Source of the DNA: Proteromonas lacertae
Taxonomy: Eukaryota > Sar > Bigyra > Opalinata > Proteromonadidae
Reading direction: 5' to 3'
NCBI GenBank assembly: GCA_002245135.1
Contig: NGBS01000302.1
Span: 103,018-167,017, forward strand
Length of the DNA stretch: 64,000 nucleotides
The notes below the pieces were generated by a model. The model saw only the letters and a list, made by a program, of their open reading frames with translations. It searched no databases and was not told where the DNA came from. The stretch's first letter is position 1; every line of letters starts with the position of its first letter. Below, piece by piece: positions 11,923-24,116 of the stretch. The translations under genes and the position numbers were made by a program.

Positions 11923-14574
11923 ATGATAAAAACAAATAAAAGATCAGCTTTTTTTCCTGATCAAGATGAAGATTCAACAGATACATCGATTTCAGTTCCA
12001 ATTACTAACAGAAGCAATTATCGTTCAAGCAACACAACTGTATCAAAAGTTCCATATTATCCAACACCAACAACAAGGATAGTAAAGTCAAAAATATACA
12101 ATAACACTGCTTTTAGCTTTCCCGCTGTTGATACAATCTTGTACAATACAGAACCAATTGTATAATAGAAATCTTATAAAATTGTATAGTCATCCAGATT
12201 CGTAATAAAATACAAAGATTATATCCCAGATGTACAAATAGAGCCAATTCTTTTCTCACATCTTATGAATTACAGTTCAAAGAACAAATTTTATATGTCT
12301 GCAACAATTCAAGTAAATAGTATCTTATATTATTGTATCTATCTTAAAATATAGAAAAGCCATCTGTTAATTTCACTGCATACAAAGAAAGAAAAGAAAA
12401 TAATAACAGTTCAATACTTTGTAGTGTCTATAAAGTAGGAGGTATATATATATCAATAATAATAATAATAATCAATAGAATATGCCAATATAAATGATAT
12501 ACTATTCTCAAAAGAAGAATTTGAAGAATCTTTAAAATCCGTAAGTAGTAACATCATCAATAGTGATTTAAAATATCCTTATGGTTTACCTTATTATTAT
12601 ACATTATTAAAAGTAAGTCATACTACTAACAAACTATGGTTACATTTCAATATAATCTATCCATCTTATACATTCTCTTATACACAAATTAAACCATTGA
12701 AATTGTACGATTGTCCATTATCTTCACAGTTATTAAAGAATAGTGTGTTTAATAATAGATCTGAGGAGTTATTTAATGGATATTTAACTATGGATGCATC
12801 TAGACAAGTTGTTCCATTGAAGTATGATTCACCAACTACCTATGATTATCCATTAATTGGTATATGGATTGCTGTTACTGATTCTTCCATTATGACAAAT
12901 TTATCACATCCATTTATAGCTAGTTTGTGTATAAAATACTTACAAGATACTAAAATTAAAGTATTATTATTGTTTTTATATTATTATTATATATATATAT
13001 ATATATATAGGATAGAAGATTTACTAATAATTCTCACTTTTTAATGATTTTATTCAATTGTATTACAGGTAAGAAATCATATAAATGTTATGAGTGTATT
13101 CCATCAATGCAAGAATATGGATCAGATGCAATTCCCATGCAATATACACATTCAATTTATAATGTAGAAATAGACTACGATTCTATTAAAAACAATAATT
13201 ATTATGATGATAATAAAAGCATAAAGTGTATTTGGGAAGAAAATAAGAATTATAGAGAAAGAGAATATTTTAGAGATACTCTATTTAGATTACAAAATAA
13301 TGATAAAATATTACCACCTTTACCTTATAATAATTCATTAGAAAATGATCATTATATATCACCAGCAATGATGGTAGAATTACAGAAGAAGAAAATTCCA
13401 TGTAAAGAAGAATTATCAATTGAAAGATATGAGAAATTAATAAGGAAAGAAAATGGATTAAAATCTAAATCAAACAGTGATTTGTATGGTGAAGATGAAG
13501 AATTAAACTTATCAATGAGTGAATCAATACCAAAACGAATAATGACAATATCTCCTGAAACTATATACAATGACAATAATAATAATAATAATAATCCATT
13601 TAAGAATGCAAATGTAATCACAAAGATTAATGAAGAATCTACCTCTTTAAAATCACCAACATCACCACCTAAATCTGATATTAATATGATAAGAACAATG
13701 GTTCAACATATGACTCCAGATACATCACCAACACGAAAGGAACAACAGAAGGAGAAGAAGAAGAAGAAGGATAAGGATGAAGAACAATATGAAACACCAT
13801 TTATACCAATAGAAACAAAGGAAGAAGAAGAAGAAGATGGTGATGAAGAAGATGATGGTGATGATGGTGATGAAATATATGGTATTATAAATAATAATAA
13901 AAATATTGAAAATGATATAAATAAATCACCTCCATATGTTATTAATAATAAGAATGATAAAAATAGTCATAATCCTGAATCTTATTATTTGGATTTGTTA
14001 AAGAAGAAAGATGAACAAATAGCACAAATTACAAGAGAATAATGAGAAGTTAATATCAGTAATATTAGGAAAGAAAGATATTGGATGTTTGGATATTAAT
14101 ACATTACAGACATTATTGAATAAAATGTTGGAGAAGAATATGAAGAAAGAGGATGAGAATAATGTTAGAATATTGAAAGAAGAATCAATTCAAACTGATA
14201 ATAATATCAATAGTGAAAAAGAGAATGTAAAAGAAGAAGAAGAAAAAGATGAGAATGAGGAAAAGAAGAAGAAGAAGTAGAAGATAAAGTAAATAATACA
14301 AGTTCATTTTCATCAACATTTATATCTGAAGATAAATCACCTACAACTAAAGCATCAATAATTACACCACAATATCAATCACCTATCAGATTTTCAAAGC
14401 CAATTGTTCCATTGCCAATACAAAGAAGTAGTCCAGAAACAAGATCAGTTCATTTACAGTATATATTTATTATTATAATTATATTATTATAGAATTCCTA
14501 TTGATGATGATATTAGTGATACACCATCCTCTGGTGAAAGTTATTTACAAAGTGTATTGAATGAAGATATTTAA
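11923..14574 (+). CDS. STIL/Ana2/SAS-5-like centriole duplication protein
   Basis: Several short introns split this gene; the N-terminal exons join to a STIL-like globular region containing 'TYDYPLIGIWIAV' and, across an intron ending at 13010, 'DRRFTNNSHFLMILFNC' and 'KKSYKCYECIPS'. These match the 'LPLVGIW' and 'YECFP' landmarks of the STIL N-terminal domain. After a long disordered, Asp/Glu/Asn-rich stretch comes 'YYLDLLKKKDEQIAQI', resembling the short STIL coiled coil that oligomerises the protein, then a C-terminal 'IPIDDDISDTPSSGESYL' tail where the STAN motif would be expected. STIL recruits SAS-6 under PLK4 control to build the centriole cartwheel. Two frame breaks (near 14040 and in the A/G-rich run near 14265) interrupt the tail and look like indels. 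Homology rests on motif order, so medium confidence. Confidence 0.6.
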
Positions 14575-14680
14575 TATGTTTAATGATTTATTTATTTTTT
14601 TATTTCAAAAAAAAAAAAAATAGAAAATCATTTAATAAAATCAGAAAAATTAACACATAATATCTTACATACTTTTTATT

Positions 14681-15561
14681 TCAATCATTATGAGGATGTT
14701 CATTTCCTACATTTATCTCAACTCCTTCTTCTTCTTCTGGTATTGCTTGACCAAATAATTTCTTTACAAATCTCGGAGTTGGAATAAACTCAGTAGTTTT
14801 CCATTTTCTTATTTTTGCCACTTTAGGTAATACATCCACAAAATAGTAATATATATGACCAGCACATATACCTACAATATCTGATATAGCAGCACTGAAA
14901 CTATATAATAAATAATATAAACATATGTATAATCAATACTTTCCTCCTGACATTATATAATCCATTAATATGAAAAACCATACTAAATATGGAGCTGTAA
15001 ATGTTAATACACCGAAGAAATTCAATCTTACCCATGGATTTCTCCTCCCCCACACATATCTATTGATATATAATAAGAAAATTGAGAACATACATAATCA
15101 TCTCGATTAAACATGGACCCATGAATAATAATCCTTTTATATATCCACATATCTATAAGATGATATGAATGATCAATATATACTGAGATAAATATCATTC
15201 CTAGAAAGATCATATAAACAAAATCACCAGTTTTACCTAAGAATGAACTTTCTTCAAGATATCGGAAATGACGAACTAGATAATACATTTGAAATAAATA
15301 ATTCAATCCAAAATCACCAAAATAGCAAAAGTTAGTGATTAACCTCCAAAACTACAAATTATCATAACAATAAATACTTCATAGTTATGTATTATCCTAT
15401 CTGGATTGAAATAAACGGTATATGGAGTGATTATTTGAGCTAATTACATATTAAGAGAATAACATACCTGTACATAGCGCAGTTACTAGTAGAGATGCAG
15501 AAAAATACGTCCTCGTAACAACAGGAATATCATAGTAAAATTCTAGTGGATTAGCATTCAT
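14681..15561 (-). CDS. Derlin-family ER membrane protein
   Basis: Five introns of 26-39 nt removed, the gene is exactly 241 codons (240 residues), the usual Derlin length. Family landmarks appear in order: '[17 protein letters not shown]', '[20 protein letters not shown]', '[20 protein letters not shown]', '[18 protein letters not shown]', '[16 protein letters not shown]' and '[17 protein letters not shown]'. Derlins are rhomboid-fold pseudoproteases that thin the ER membrane and help retrotranslocate misfolded proteins to p97/Cdc48; as expected no serine-histidine dyad is seen. The C-terminus '[18 protein letters not shown]' lacks an obvious p97-binding SHP box. It converges with the STIL-like gene. 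Confidence 0.93.
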
Positions 15562-15920
15562 TTTTGAGAAAAAAAAAATAAAAGAAGTCGAGCTTTATAT
15601 CGAGCTTTTACATAATTTAAGAAATTTAAGTGGAACAAGCGTTTTTATTATAAAATAAAACCTTTGTTGAATTTTGATTTTTTCATATGCATTTGTCACA
15701 ATAATGTTGACTTATTGTACACCAAATCTTTAAGCTTTAAAGAAAAAATCCAACCATATGAAAAATAATCGCAATTTATGAATAATTAAAATATTATCAT
15801 TCTATATCAACTATTAAATCACTTTTTTGAAAATTATGCCACGATCTGAGTCAAGTATACATTTTGCTAATTTCAAAATAGATTCAAATTTCATTTTTAA
15901 AAAATCTTTATTTTTCCAGT
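15562..15920. other. Intergenic region between divergent Derlin and pseudokinase-LRR genes
   Basis: AT-rich shared promoter region with poly-A/T runs near both starts. No ORF, RNA gene or repeat seen. Confidence 0.6.
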
Positions 15921-18030
15921 ATGCCGTCTGTCCTGTGCTTATCTGTTGGTGATAATTTAGTATATAATCACATTATAATACTTTTTTAAAATAGACTGAA
16001 ATTAGCCCTGACGTGCCATATATTGTATTATTTGAAGTTATATTCAATAGGTGACAGGAATAATTCCTAGTGATAGGAACAGTTATACAATTCGTGGTAT
16101 AAACAACAACTATAATAGCTACATGAAAGTAATTAGCTTAAAAGGCATTCCAAGTGATAATATTGAGAGATTTGTATAACTTTTGCACAATCATATTTTT
16201 TTAAATTTATATAGAACTATGATCATACGAAATACTTGAGTGATTTAAATCATTTTGATGAAGAAAGAGCATATCATTTAGCATCATTGCAAGTAATGTT
16301 CCTTATAATTCCTCACTATTGCCCTACGTTAAGAAACATGAATTTCGATTACATTCACAATAGAAGAAATGAGATATTACAAGGAGTTGCAGAATGTATT
16401 ATGGAATTAAATTGTCAAAATTTATGTCATGGAAGATTAAATCTCAACAATATAACTATACATGAAGAAAACAACAATCATTATTACAAATTAAAGAATT
16501 ATGGTTTAAACACAATATGTTATATTGATGATCTAAACTACGATGATTATACATTCTTAGCACCTGAAGTAATATTTGGTAAAGAATACAATATATGTGG
16601 TGATATATGGAGTTTTGGATGTTTATTTTACACTTTAATTACAGGTAGAAGGTTATTCCATTCTGCATCAATTCAGAGGGTTGGTATATAAAATATCAAA
16701 GTGCGATTATGCTATTTCACCGAATGAATGTAATGAAAAAGAAAAACGATTTATAGAAATGACAGTAAGAAAGCATACAAATGAAAGATTAGACTGTGAA
16801 AAAATAATGGAAGAATTAGAGAAATTGAAGGTAGAGAAATTTGAAGCTGATAGTGATGATATAACTATCGATTATATTAAACAAATGGCTGAACATAATG
16901 TACCAATCACTGATTATAAAAGACTAGCCGTTATAGGTCAAACCAAAGATTTGTTAGAAGAAGTAATATCTCTATTTAACAGTATTGAAGATGATGATGA
17001 TAGTGTAAAGAGATATTTATTATTTTTGTTAATTAACATGTCATTATTACCTATTTATTATGATAATATTGTGAAATCGATTAAATTGAATGATGAAACA
17101 ACTTCTCAAGTGTTATTCAACTCAGTGGAAACTATTACTTCTAAGAAGAATAATGATGGTACTCAATACATAAGTCCAGCAACAATAACGTTAAACTGTA
17201 AAGAAAGAGAAAATGGTTTACAGTTATTAAAAGTATTTTGCAATGGTTTACCTTCCTGCAGTAATCTCCAATCATTAGAAGTGAGTAGTAATGATATATC
17301 AGATCCAATATTGAAATATATTGGTGCAAGTTTAGATTGGGAAAAATTGAGAAAATTACGAGAAATTAACTTGAAAGGTAATCAAATCAGTAGTTCAGCT
17401 ATGAAGATATTCTGTGATTATTTAATACCTCGTCCATCTAAACATAATCCAGGTGAAAAACCAGAACCAACATACATTGATGAGTTAAAGACATTATATT
17501 TAGAAATGAACAACATTGGTGATTTAGGCGTACAATATTTAACCTCACGATTCCCAGTATTAATTAACTTAGAAGAATTATTATTAGGAAATAATAATAT
17601 TACTGATATTGGTTTACATTCAATCTCTAAGAATTTGAAGTATTTAATTCACTTAACAAAACTCACTATTGGCTGTAATAGTCAGATTACGAATAATGGA
17701 GTAATTAATTTATTAAACCATTTACATCACTGTCCATATATTAACACTCTCTTCTTAAATGGACAATCTTTAAATGATGTTGTTATTGATAATTTGGTTG
17801 AACATTTGATTAGTAGAGTTAATGCATTTTTAAGTTATTTGATATTGAATAATAATGGTATTACTGATACTGGTGCTATGAAATTGATTAAATGTTTAGG
17901 TGATACAAGACAGAAGAGTTGTTGTGATAGATTAGCCATATTGGATTTGAATCAGAATAAGATTAATAAGAAAGATGATATTTTGAGTTATTTTAATGAT
18001 GGTAAAGCTTGGTATCAATTGACTTTGTAA
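15921..18030 (+). CDS. Pseudokinase fused to C-terminal leucine-rich repeats
   Basis: Short introns at 15960-15994, 16025-16050 and 16174-16214 assemble an N-terminal protein-kinase fold: 'NSYMKVISLKG' (beta-3 lysine strand), 'FDEERAYHLASLQ' (alpha-C), 'LCHGRLNLNNITI' (catalytic loop), 'LKNYGLNTI' (activation segment), 'FLAPEVIFGKEYNICGDIWSFG' region (APE and helix F). The HRD aspartate is replaced (HGR), the loop lysine is Asn, and DFG is NYG, so phosphotransfer is unlikely. From about 17200 onward come ribonuclease-inhibitor-type leucine-rich repeats ('LKTLYLEMNNIGDLGVQYL', 'LEELLLGNNNITDIGLHSI', 'LSYLILNNNGITDTGAMKL'). One frame break lies in a GGG at about 16678; deleting one G gives 'IQRLVYKISKC'. 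Kinase first and repeats last is the reverse of plant LRR kinases; no membrane helix is present. Confidence 0.75.
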
Positions 18031-18139
18031 AGGGAAATGATACATATATTATATTATACTTATATTATTATTAATTTGTTTTGTTTTTGTTTTAAAACAG
18101 TAAAATAATAGGAAAAAACACTCTTAATAATTAGTTAGA

Positions 18140-18759
18140 TTAGATAGGTTCTGTTAATTTCATAGTTTTCAACATTTTCTTCAAATCATTCTCATTCTTT
18201 GTCTCTAGAATGAGCTCCTTTATTTTTGGATAATTCTCTGGACTTTGCTTAATACATTCTCTCTATTCAACATTATATATAACAATACAAGTAATAAGCT
18301 CAACGCTTTTTCACTAATTAAGTCTAATCCAATTTCCTTGTTGGTTAATTCTTTCACTATGTCTTTTTGTTTGTCTGTTTGTACTATTCTTTGGTAAAAT
18401 AAATACGTCAAAGTCTCTGGTTGTTTAATTGTTCCTTTTAATGAAACTTCCTTTCAATTTATTTATATTTTCTTCTACATTGTTACTAAATAATAAATAT
18501 AACAATATCAATTGAAATACTTCAACAAATATTCAAAAATAAATCTTCTTCTTGGCTGCGGATCTGGTAGTTTGATTTTTGAATCAAATAATGATTGGTA
18601 CTATTTTATTGTATATAACATAAATCAAATACTCTGCTAGTTTCTTTAATCTTTGGTTGAATTGATTGTTCTGCAATTTCAGATGCAAAATAACGCAAAT
18701 TTGATTTTGTTACACATAACAATTTATTTATTCTATTTCACTTTTGATATAAAATTCAT
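18140..18759 (-). CDS. Small protein of unknown function, possibly mitochondrial
   Basis: Three 26-36 nt introns link blocks 'NLRYFASEIAEQSIQPKIKE', 'YQSLFDSKIKLPDPQPRRRF', 'NNNVEENINKLKGSFI', 'KGTIKQPETLTYLFYQRIV' and 'NYPKIKELILETKNENDLKK'. The N-terminus is basic and ends in R-Y-F-A-S, consistent with a cleaved presequence. Two frame breaks are needed (just after the ATG at 18759 and in an AAAA near 18440), so the model is tentative. The protein is helical, under 200 residues, without recognisable catalytic motifs. It lies tail to tail with the pseudokinase-LRR gene. Confidence 0.5.
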
Positions 18760-18825
18760 CTGTTCCAATTTAAAATAAAAAATATTCGTTTAGTTTTGAA
18801 AAAGTATCGTTTTTAGTTTTTCTAA

Positions 18826-20230
18826 ATGTCTAAAAGAAATCAAGGATATGGGGAAGTTGGAACAGGTTCAAGACCATATGTACAAACTGGACAAAGAGGT
18901 ACTCCAACTTCAAGGTCATTTACAAGTCAATCTACTCACAATTCCCCTAGTTCTTTAAATTCAGCAAATTCTATCTATTTAAATGCCCCTTACAAAGTTA
19001 AACAAATGCCAAAACCAGATTCAAAGTGTATTTCCATTTATAGCGACTCAGAGCCAGTAACTCAGCCAAATGAATATGGAGTGATATGCGATAGTAGAGT
19101 TTGCGAAAATGGTTTTTCATTGAAAGATCAACATGAAGAAGTAAAAGCTGAGAATGAAGAAGCAAATGAAAAATCAGAATATTCATATTATACAAATGGT
19201 AAAGTATCAGGTTTGGATTGTGAAATTCATTGTCATATTCGAACTACATTAGGTTTATTTATTAAAGTAAATGTTTGTCCAAATAGAACAAAGATAATTC
19301 ACGAATTACTATTAGCACCATCAGATTTAGATCATTTACGAATATTAGATAAATGCATGAAAGAAGAAAGTGATGAAGAAGAAAATGGAGGAAATAATAA
19401 TAATAATAATAATGAAAATGAAAATAGTAATAGAAATAGTGAAACAAAGAATAATCGGGTTGATTTTGCTGTACAAACTGGAATGGAGGAGGAAGAAGAT
19501 AAAGAAGAAAATGAAGAAAGAAGGAAAGATAATAACAATGATGAAATAGCACCAACAGTAGAAACAGAAGAACAAGAAGAAGAAAGAGAAAGAAGTGAAG
19601 AAGAAAATAATCAAAATCAAAATCAGAATCAGAAATTAGATTATGATAAATTATGTGAATATATATCAAAGTGTTTAGTATTTAATGCAAAAGGACATCT
19701 TGTATGTGTTGCTTATTCAGATGAAGTTAGTGAAACGGTATAATTTGTATTATTTTTATTCTTAAAAATAGAGAAAAAGACAAGAAGCTTTAATGAATGA
19801 AGTTGAACCAATTAAACAATTAACAGTAAAGACGAAAAAGACAACTACTACTAGAACAACTTCAAAACAATTATATAATACACTTTCTTCTACTAAATTG
19901 TATGATGATCCAAAACCAAAGAAGAAAGATAAATCTCAATTCTTTTTTGCTGGTAGTAAATGTAGTCCAACTAAAAGATTTTTGGATGAATTTCAATATC
20001 AGTATGATCGTTTAGATTATATCATGAATGCACCACATCCTGTTGCACAGAAAGATGAAGCTTTGAATATGAAAAGAGAAGCACCAGGACCTGCCTTTAA
20101 AATATATTCAACAAAAAACACAGGTAGAAAGAGTAAAATGTCTACAGTTGCCAGTAGAAGGAGTAGTATTCTTGAAAGAAGAGAAAGTACAATGAAGAAT
20201 CAAAGTGTTAGTTCATTACCGCCTATTTAA
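18826..20230 (+). CDS. Unknown protein with long acidic disordered linker
   Basis: Two exons (intron 19738-19771, 34 nt) give 456 residues. The N-terminal 80 residues are Ser/Thr/Gln-rich and disordered. A compact region ('GLDCEIHCHIRTTLGLFIKV') is followed by an Asn/Glu-rich low-complexity linker (about 19370-19630), then a second compact block ('YDKLCEYISKCLVFNAKGHL'). The second exon contains 'SQFFFAGSKCSPTKRFLDEF' and a basic, serine-rich tail. No domain is recognised; the pattern suits a cytoskeletal or signalling scaffold but that is speculation. An inverted copy of the AACG-TAT element lies about 40 nt before the ATG. Confidence 0.75.
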
Positions 20231-20387
20231 TTTAGTTCTTTGTTTTTAACATATTTTTGGTATTTAATAATCAATGGTTGATTCAAAAAATTATAAAAAA
20301 GAAAAAAGAATGAGCTTGAACATCCAAGCCTGTCAATTACATAGATTACCAACCAATAATTTTTTTCAAAAACAACGTAAGTCAAAT

Positions 20388-21741
20388 ATGAAGGTTATAC
20401 TGTTATCTGTGTTCATATATATTGTTTCTACTTCATGTCCAAATCTATGTAGTCGTCATGGAAGCTGTTCTTCCAATGGTTTGTGTAATTGTTACCCAGG
20501 ATGGACTGAAGGCGATTGTTCAGGTCGTATATAGTTTCAAAAATTCTATTTTGCTAGGTACATGTCCTTTTGGTGAACCATATGCTGATACACAAGAACA
20601 TAGTGAAGATCGTTACATTGAGTGTAGTGGTCAAGGAAACTGTGATAGAACAACAGGCTTATGTGAATGCTTTGATGGATTTGGAGGAAGTGCATGTCAT
20701 CGTACTTTATGTGAAAATAACTGTAATGGTCATGGTTTATGTTTACCAGTTAATCATATCGGAATTAACAATGACAATTATTTAAACAACTATTATTATT
20801 ACACAGGTAAAATGGTTAATGCTAAATATGAGAGTTGGGACAAAGATCAAAGTTATCAATGTGTATGTGATGAAGAATATACAGGATATGATTGCAGTTT
20901 AAAGAAATGTGCAACAGGATATAAACAAACAAGTGATTGTGATGCTCCAGCTGAATATTATCAAAAAATTGCATTTATGGGAAAAGAAAATCCAACATGT
21001 CCAAACACTGATAATAATAAAGGTTCAGGTGATGATAAAGCTTCCTTTTTAATGTCTGGTTGCTTAGCTTATGCCAAATATATGGATCAATTCAATAGAA
21101 CATGGATAACTAAACCATTTAATATATTTAAAGGATTTAAAAGTAATGATTTAGAAAATTATGTTAATAGAATATGTGCTGATAAAGATGAAACATGGAA
21201 TAAAGAATTAAAAGATTTCCCATCATTAGAACAAGCATTAAAGATGTTACCACCAGGTACAATTGATGTAAAATCAGTTAAAGTTCAACCACCAGAAACT
21301 GTAAAAACATCATTTACAATAACAATAGAATATGGAAAACAACAAACAGGAAGACAACAACCAATACAAATATTAACAAGAAAAGACTTAACATTTGATT
21401 GTATAAAGAATCTATTAGAACCAATTCCATCATACTTCACAGATAAAGAAGATAAGTGTATTTCAGATAATTGTAAAGATACAGATAAATGTGAAGAAAT
21501 AACAGTTGATAAATCTGATGATCAGTCTTGGTGGAAAAGAAATATAAAAACACCATTGACTGATAACAAATCTGATTATATAACCTATTTAGAGAATGTA
21601 ATATTTAATAATGTAGATACTGTATATGTTCCTCCATTAGAATGTGCTAATAATGGATTATGCAATAGAGAGACAGGATTATGTGAATGTTTCACTGGAT
21701 ATTATGGATTAGCCTGTACTGAAGCTTCTCCAATTCAGTAA
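20388..21741 (+). CDS. Secreted EGF-repeat (tenascin-like) protein A
   Basis: A signal peptide ('MKVILLSVFIYIVSTSC') starts at the fourth in-frame ATG; the longer upstream reading would bury it. Cysteine-rich EGF-like units follow: 'CSRHGSCSSNGLCNCYPGW', 'CSGQGNCDRTTGLCECFDGF', 'CNGHGLC' continuing to 'YQCVCDEEYTGYDCS', and at the C-terminus 'CNRETGLCECFTGYYGLAC'. Between the third and fourth lies a roughly 230-residue non-repeat domain. An intron near 20524-20560 precedes 'TCPFGEPYADTQ'. The same architecture and intron position occur in the gene at 24117-25238, so the two are paralogues. Tenascin-like EGF proteins are extracellular or decorate flagella in some protists; which applies here is unknown. 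Confidence 0.85.
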
Positions 21742-21874
21742 TTAATCTTAATTATATATTATTATTTTTAAATTTTTGATTATTTGAGAATAATAACATC
21801 AACATTAGTTAATTATATAATATTTAATCCTATTTATTAACCATTCTATTATATTAATTAATTAATCTATCAAA

Positions 21875-22994
21875 TTAAGTATCATTTTCAAAAGGAGATG
21901 AATTATGAGGAGATTTCACTTCATTTGAACTGTATTTTTCATTCCTAATCGATCCATAACTACTAATATTTACATCAATTGGAAAACTATTACAAGATGG
22001 AGGATTACATATAATCTTTTTATATGTAAATAATATTGATGAATTCTTATTATTTATTGTATTATGATTACTCAATATCGTATTTTCACCTTTACTATTT
22101 CTCATCGTATAACTTCGTTCACTTAAATTAATAGGAAGTAAAGAAGAGTGTGATCTTTGAGAATATCCATATTTCTGTCTAATCATAAACACTACATCTT
22201 CTATATCTTTATTCTTAGGATGTAATAGTGTATAATCGGCATAATAATAAGGTGGTCTATGTAAGATGTGTTTATCATAAAATCGAGTCATACATGACTC
22301 TGTATAATTCACTGTATCTTCATGATTAGAACTATTGTGATAATAATAATACATCTTCTTCTTGATTATATTGTGATTTTTAGCACCTATTATCTTATTG
22401 ATAAATTCACATCTTAAGAGTGTTAATGTGTTAGTGAAATATGGTGAATGTTGCATAAATTGTATAAATACTTTTATCTGATATGTATCTGATTTGCAGT
22501 TTGGAATTGCATTTTGTGAATTCTTTAATAATAATAACAATGTGTTCATATCCTTTCTGTCTATATTAAAACTTCGATAAAATGATTCTATTTGTGCCTA
22601 TTAATTTTATATATAATATTGTATATATATACTCTAGTAATGATTAAATGACTATGAATATGGCACAGAGATAAAAGTAATGACAATATATGCGAATCAT
22701 CAATAAACAGGAAGAAACATGAAAATAAAAAGAAACTATCAAAACTAATACAATCTATAACAGAATAAATGAATTGTGTATAATCTATATACTTTCTCTC
22801 TGAAAATAACTTCTCACAAAACCAGTAAAAGATGAATCTATTAAAGCTTCTAAATTACTTCTCGAAACATAAGCCACTGTTGTATCATTACTCCACAACA
22901 TCAGATATGTTGCCTGAAATATTTTCACTTCGTATATATTCACTATTGTTATTATAGATATTAGTTTATTTATACAAAATAAGGTGGAAGCCAT
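21875..22994 (-). CDS. EF-hand-like protein, paralogue of the gene at 50901-52359
   Basis: Three introns (33, 38 and 35 nt) removed, the frame is exactly 338 codons. 'LFLNIYEVKIFQATYLM' near the start matches 'LFLNHYEVFLVQNSFIS' in the second paralogue, with an intron of the same position and phase just before it. Later 'FIQFMQHSPYFTNTLTLLRC' and 'PPYYYADYTLLHPK' to 'VVFMIRQKYGYSQR' also match. The region corresponding to the paralogue's recognisable EF loop lacks the acidic ligands here, so calcium binding is doubtful. The C-terminus is disordered, Ser/Asn-rich. No signal peptide. Function unknown. Confidence 0.75.
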
Positions 22995-23437
22995 TTTTGT
23001 TGATTCAGTAGACTAGCACTAAGAATAATTTATTTCTATTATTCCTGTTTGGATGCATCATCTGGTAATATGCATTATTCTAAGAATGTATATAGTGTAA
23101 ATATACTAACACTTCTACTGTTTCATCAGAAGTTAACCTTCCAGGGGGATACAGATGGACTATTCATTGATTGTATAATCACCGAAAGGTGAGTGGTGTG
23201 CTTATTAACACAGAAAAAAGTAAAACCAAAATTTCAAAAAAATACTCGGCTTGTCTTTTTTATGAAACGTTTAAGAAATGCCTTATTTGAAATAATGGTT
23301 ATTAATGCAAATTTGAGTATAAAAATGTGATTTATTGTCTGAAAATATGTATTTGTTTGTATATATGGATGAAGTTAAAAATTTCCAGAAAAATGATTTG
23401 GGTGTTTGAAAAATAATTAAATTGGTTTTTGAAAAAA
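22995..23437. other. Intergenic region between divergent genes, with a possible small gene
   Basis: Promoter side of the EF-hand-like gene and of the nucleoredoxin-like gene. On the minus strand a spliceable stretch encodes 'LYPPGRLTSDETVEVL' and, after a 27-nt GTATAT...TTAG intron, 'NNAYYQMMHPNRNNRNKL' (about 23190-23037). I could not find a convincing start codon, so it is not called as a gene. No repeat or RNA gene seen. Confidence 0.4.
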
Positions 23438-24020
23438 ATGACATCTTTTCAACTATTTTTCTCGCCTGATACTAAGATAATCAACCCAAAAGGTGATTTA
23501 CTTTACAGTTGATGTTGCTTTAGAAGGTGTTGATGTGCTTGCATTCTATTTCTCAGCTCATTGGTATTATTTTCATATTAATTGGTAATGTAGGTGTCCT
23601 CCCTGTAGAAAATTTACACCTAAATTTGCTGAATATTACAAAAAGCTGAAAATCAATAATCCACGATTTGAAGTAGTTTTTATTTCTTGTGATCAATCTG
23701 AGAATGAGTTTAAGGAGTATTATCAGACAATGCCATGGTTAGCACTTCCTTTTGATTGTAAAGATAGAGATAAATTATGGTATTTTCTTATTTATAAAAA
23801 TTTAGTCGAAAATATGCTACTTACATTCCCTACTTGTATTTTTTTCGATAGAGAATGTAATATTCTTACAAAAGATGGTGTAGCAGCTATTGCATCTGAT
23901 CCCAATGCCATTGCATTCCCTTACAAAGGATATAAAGCTCCAGCTTCATTATTACAAAATCCAACATTCATAATAATCGTCATTGCACTTGTTATATACT
24001 TAATAAAGAGATTTGGTTGA
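23438..24020 (+). CDS. Nucleoredoxin/tryparedoxin-like protein with C-terminal membrane anchor
   Basis: The thioredoxin-fold core carries the intact redox motif in 'FYFSAHWCPPCRKFTPKFA' (W codon split by a 30-nt intron), then 'FEVVFISCDQSENEFKEYY', 'MPWLALPFDCKDRDKL' and 'KYATYIP' plus 'TCIFFDRECNILTKDG'. These are the nucleoredoxin/tryparedoxin landmarks, including the cis-Pro region. Such enzymes reduce protein disulfides in the cytosol. The C-terminus ends in one hydrophobic helix ('FIIIVIALVIYLIKRFG'), so this copy is probably tail-anchored, which is unusual for the family. One extra base in a CCC near 23833 breaks the frame; upstream, 'GTGATTTACTTTACAG' (about 23493-23508) is either a 16-nt intron or another indel. 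No signal peptide. Confidence 0.78.
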
Positions 24021-24116
24021 AATTATTATGATTAAATTCAGTTATAATTATTATCTTTATTAATAAAAACATTTATTTTAAAATAATATATATATAATAA
24101 TTATTATATGTATTAA

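Noticed and set aside
23037-23260. Possible small spliced minus-strand gene ('YPPGRLTSDETVEVL')
   Set aside because: No start codon in frame without two further assumptions, and it sits in the promoter between two divergent genes; left as a note in the intergenic entry.
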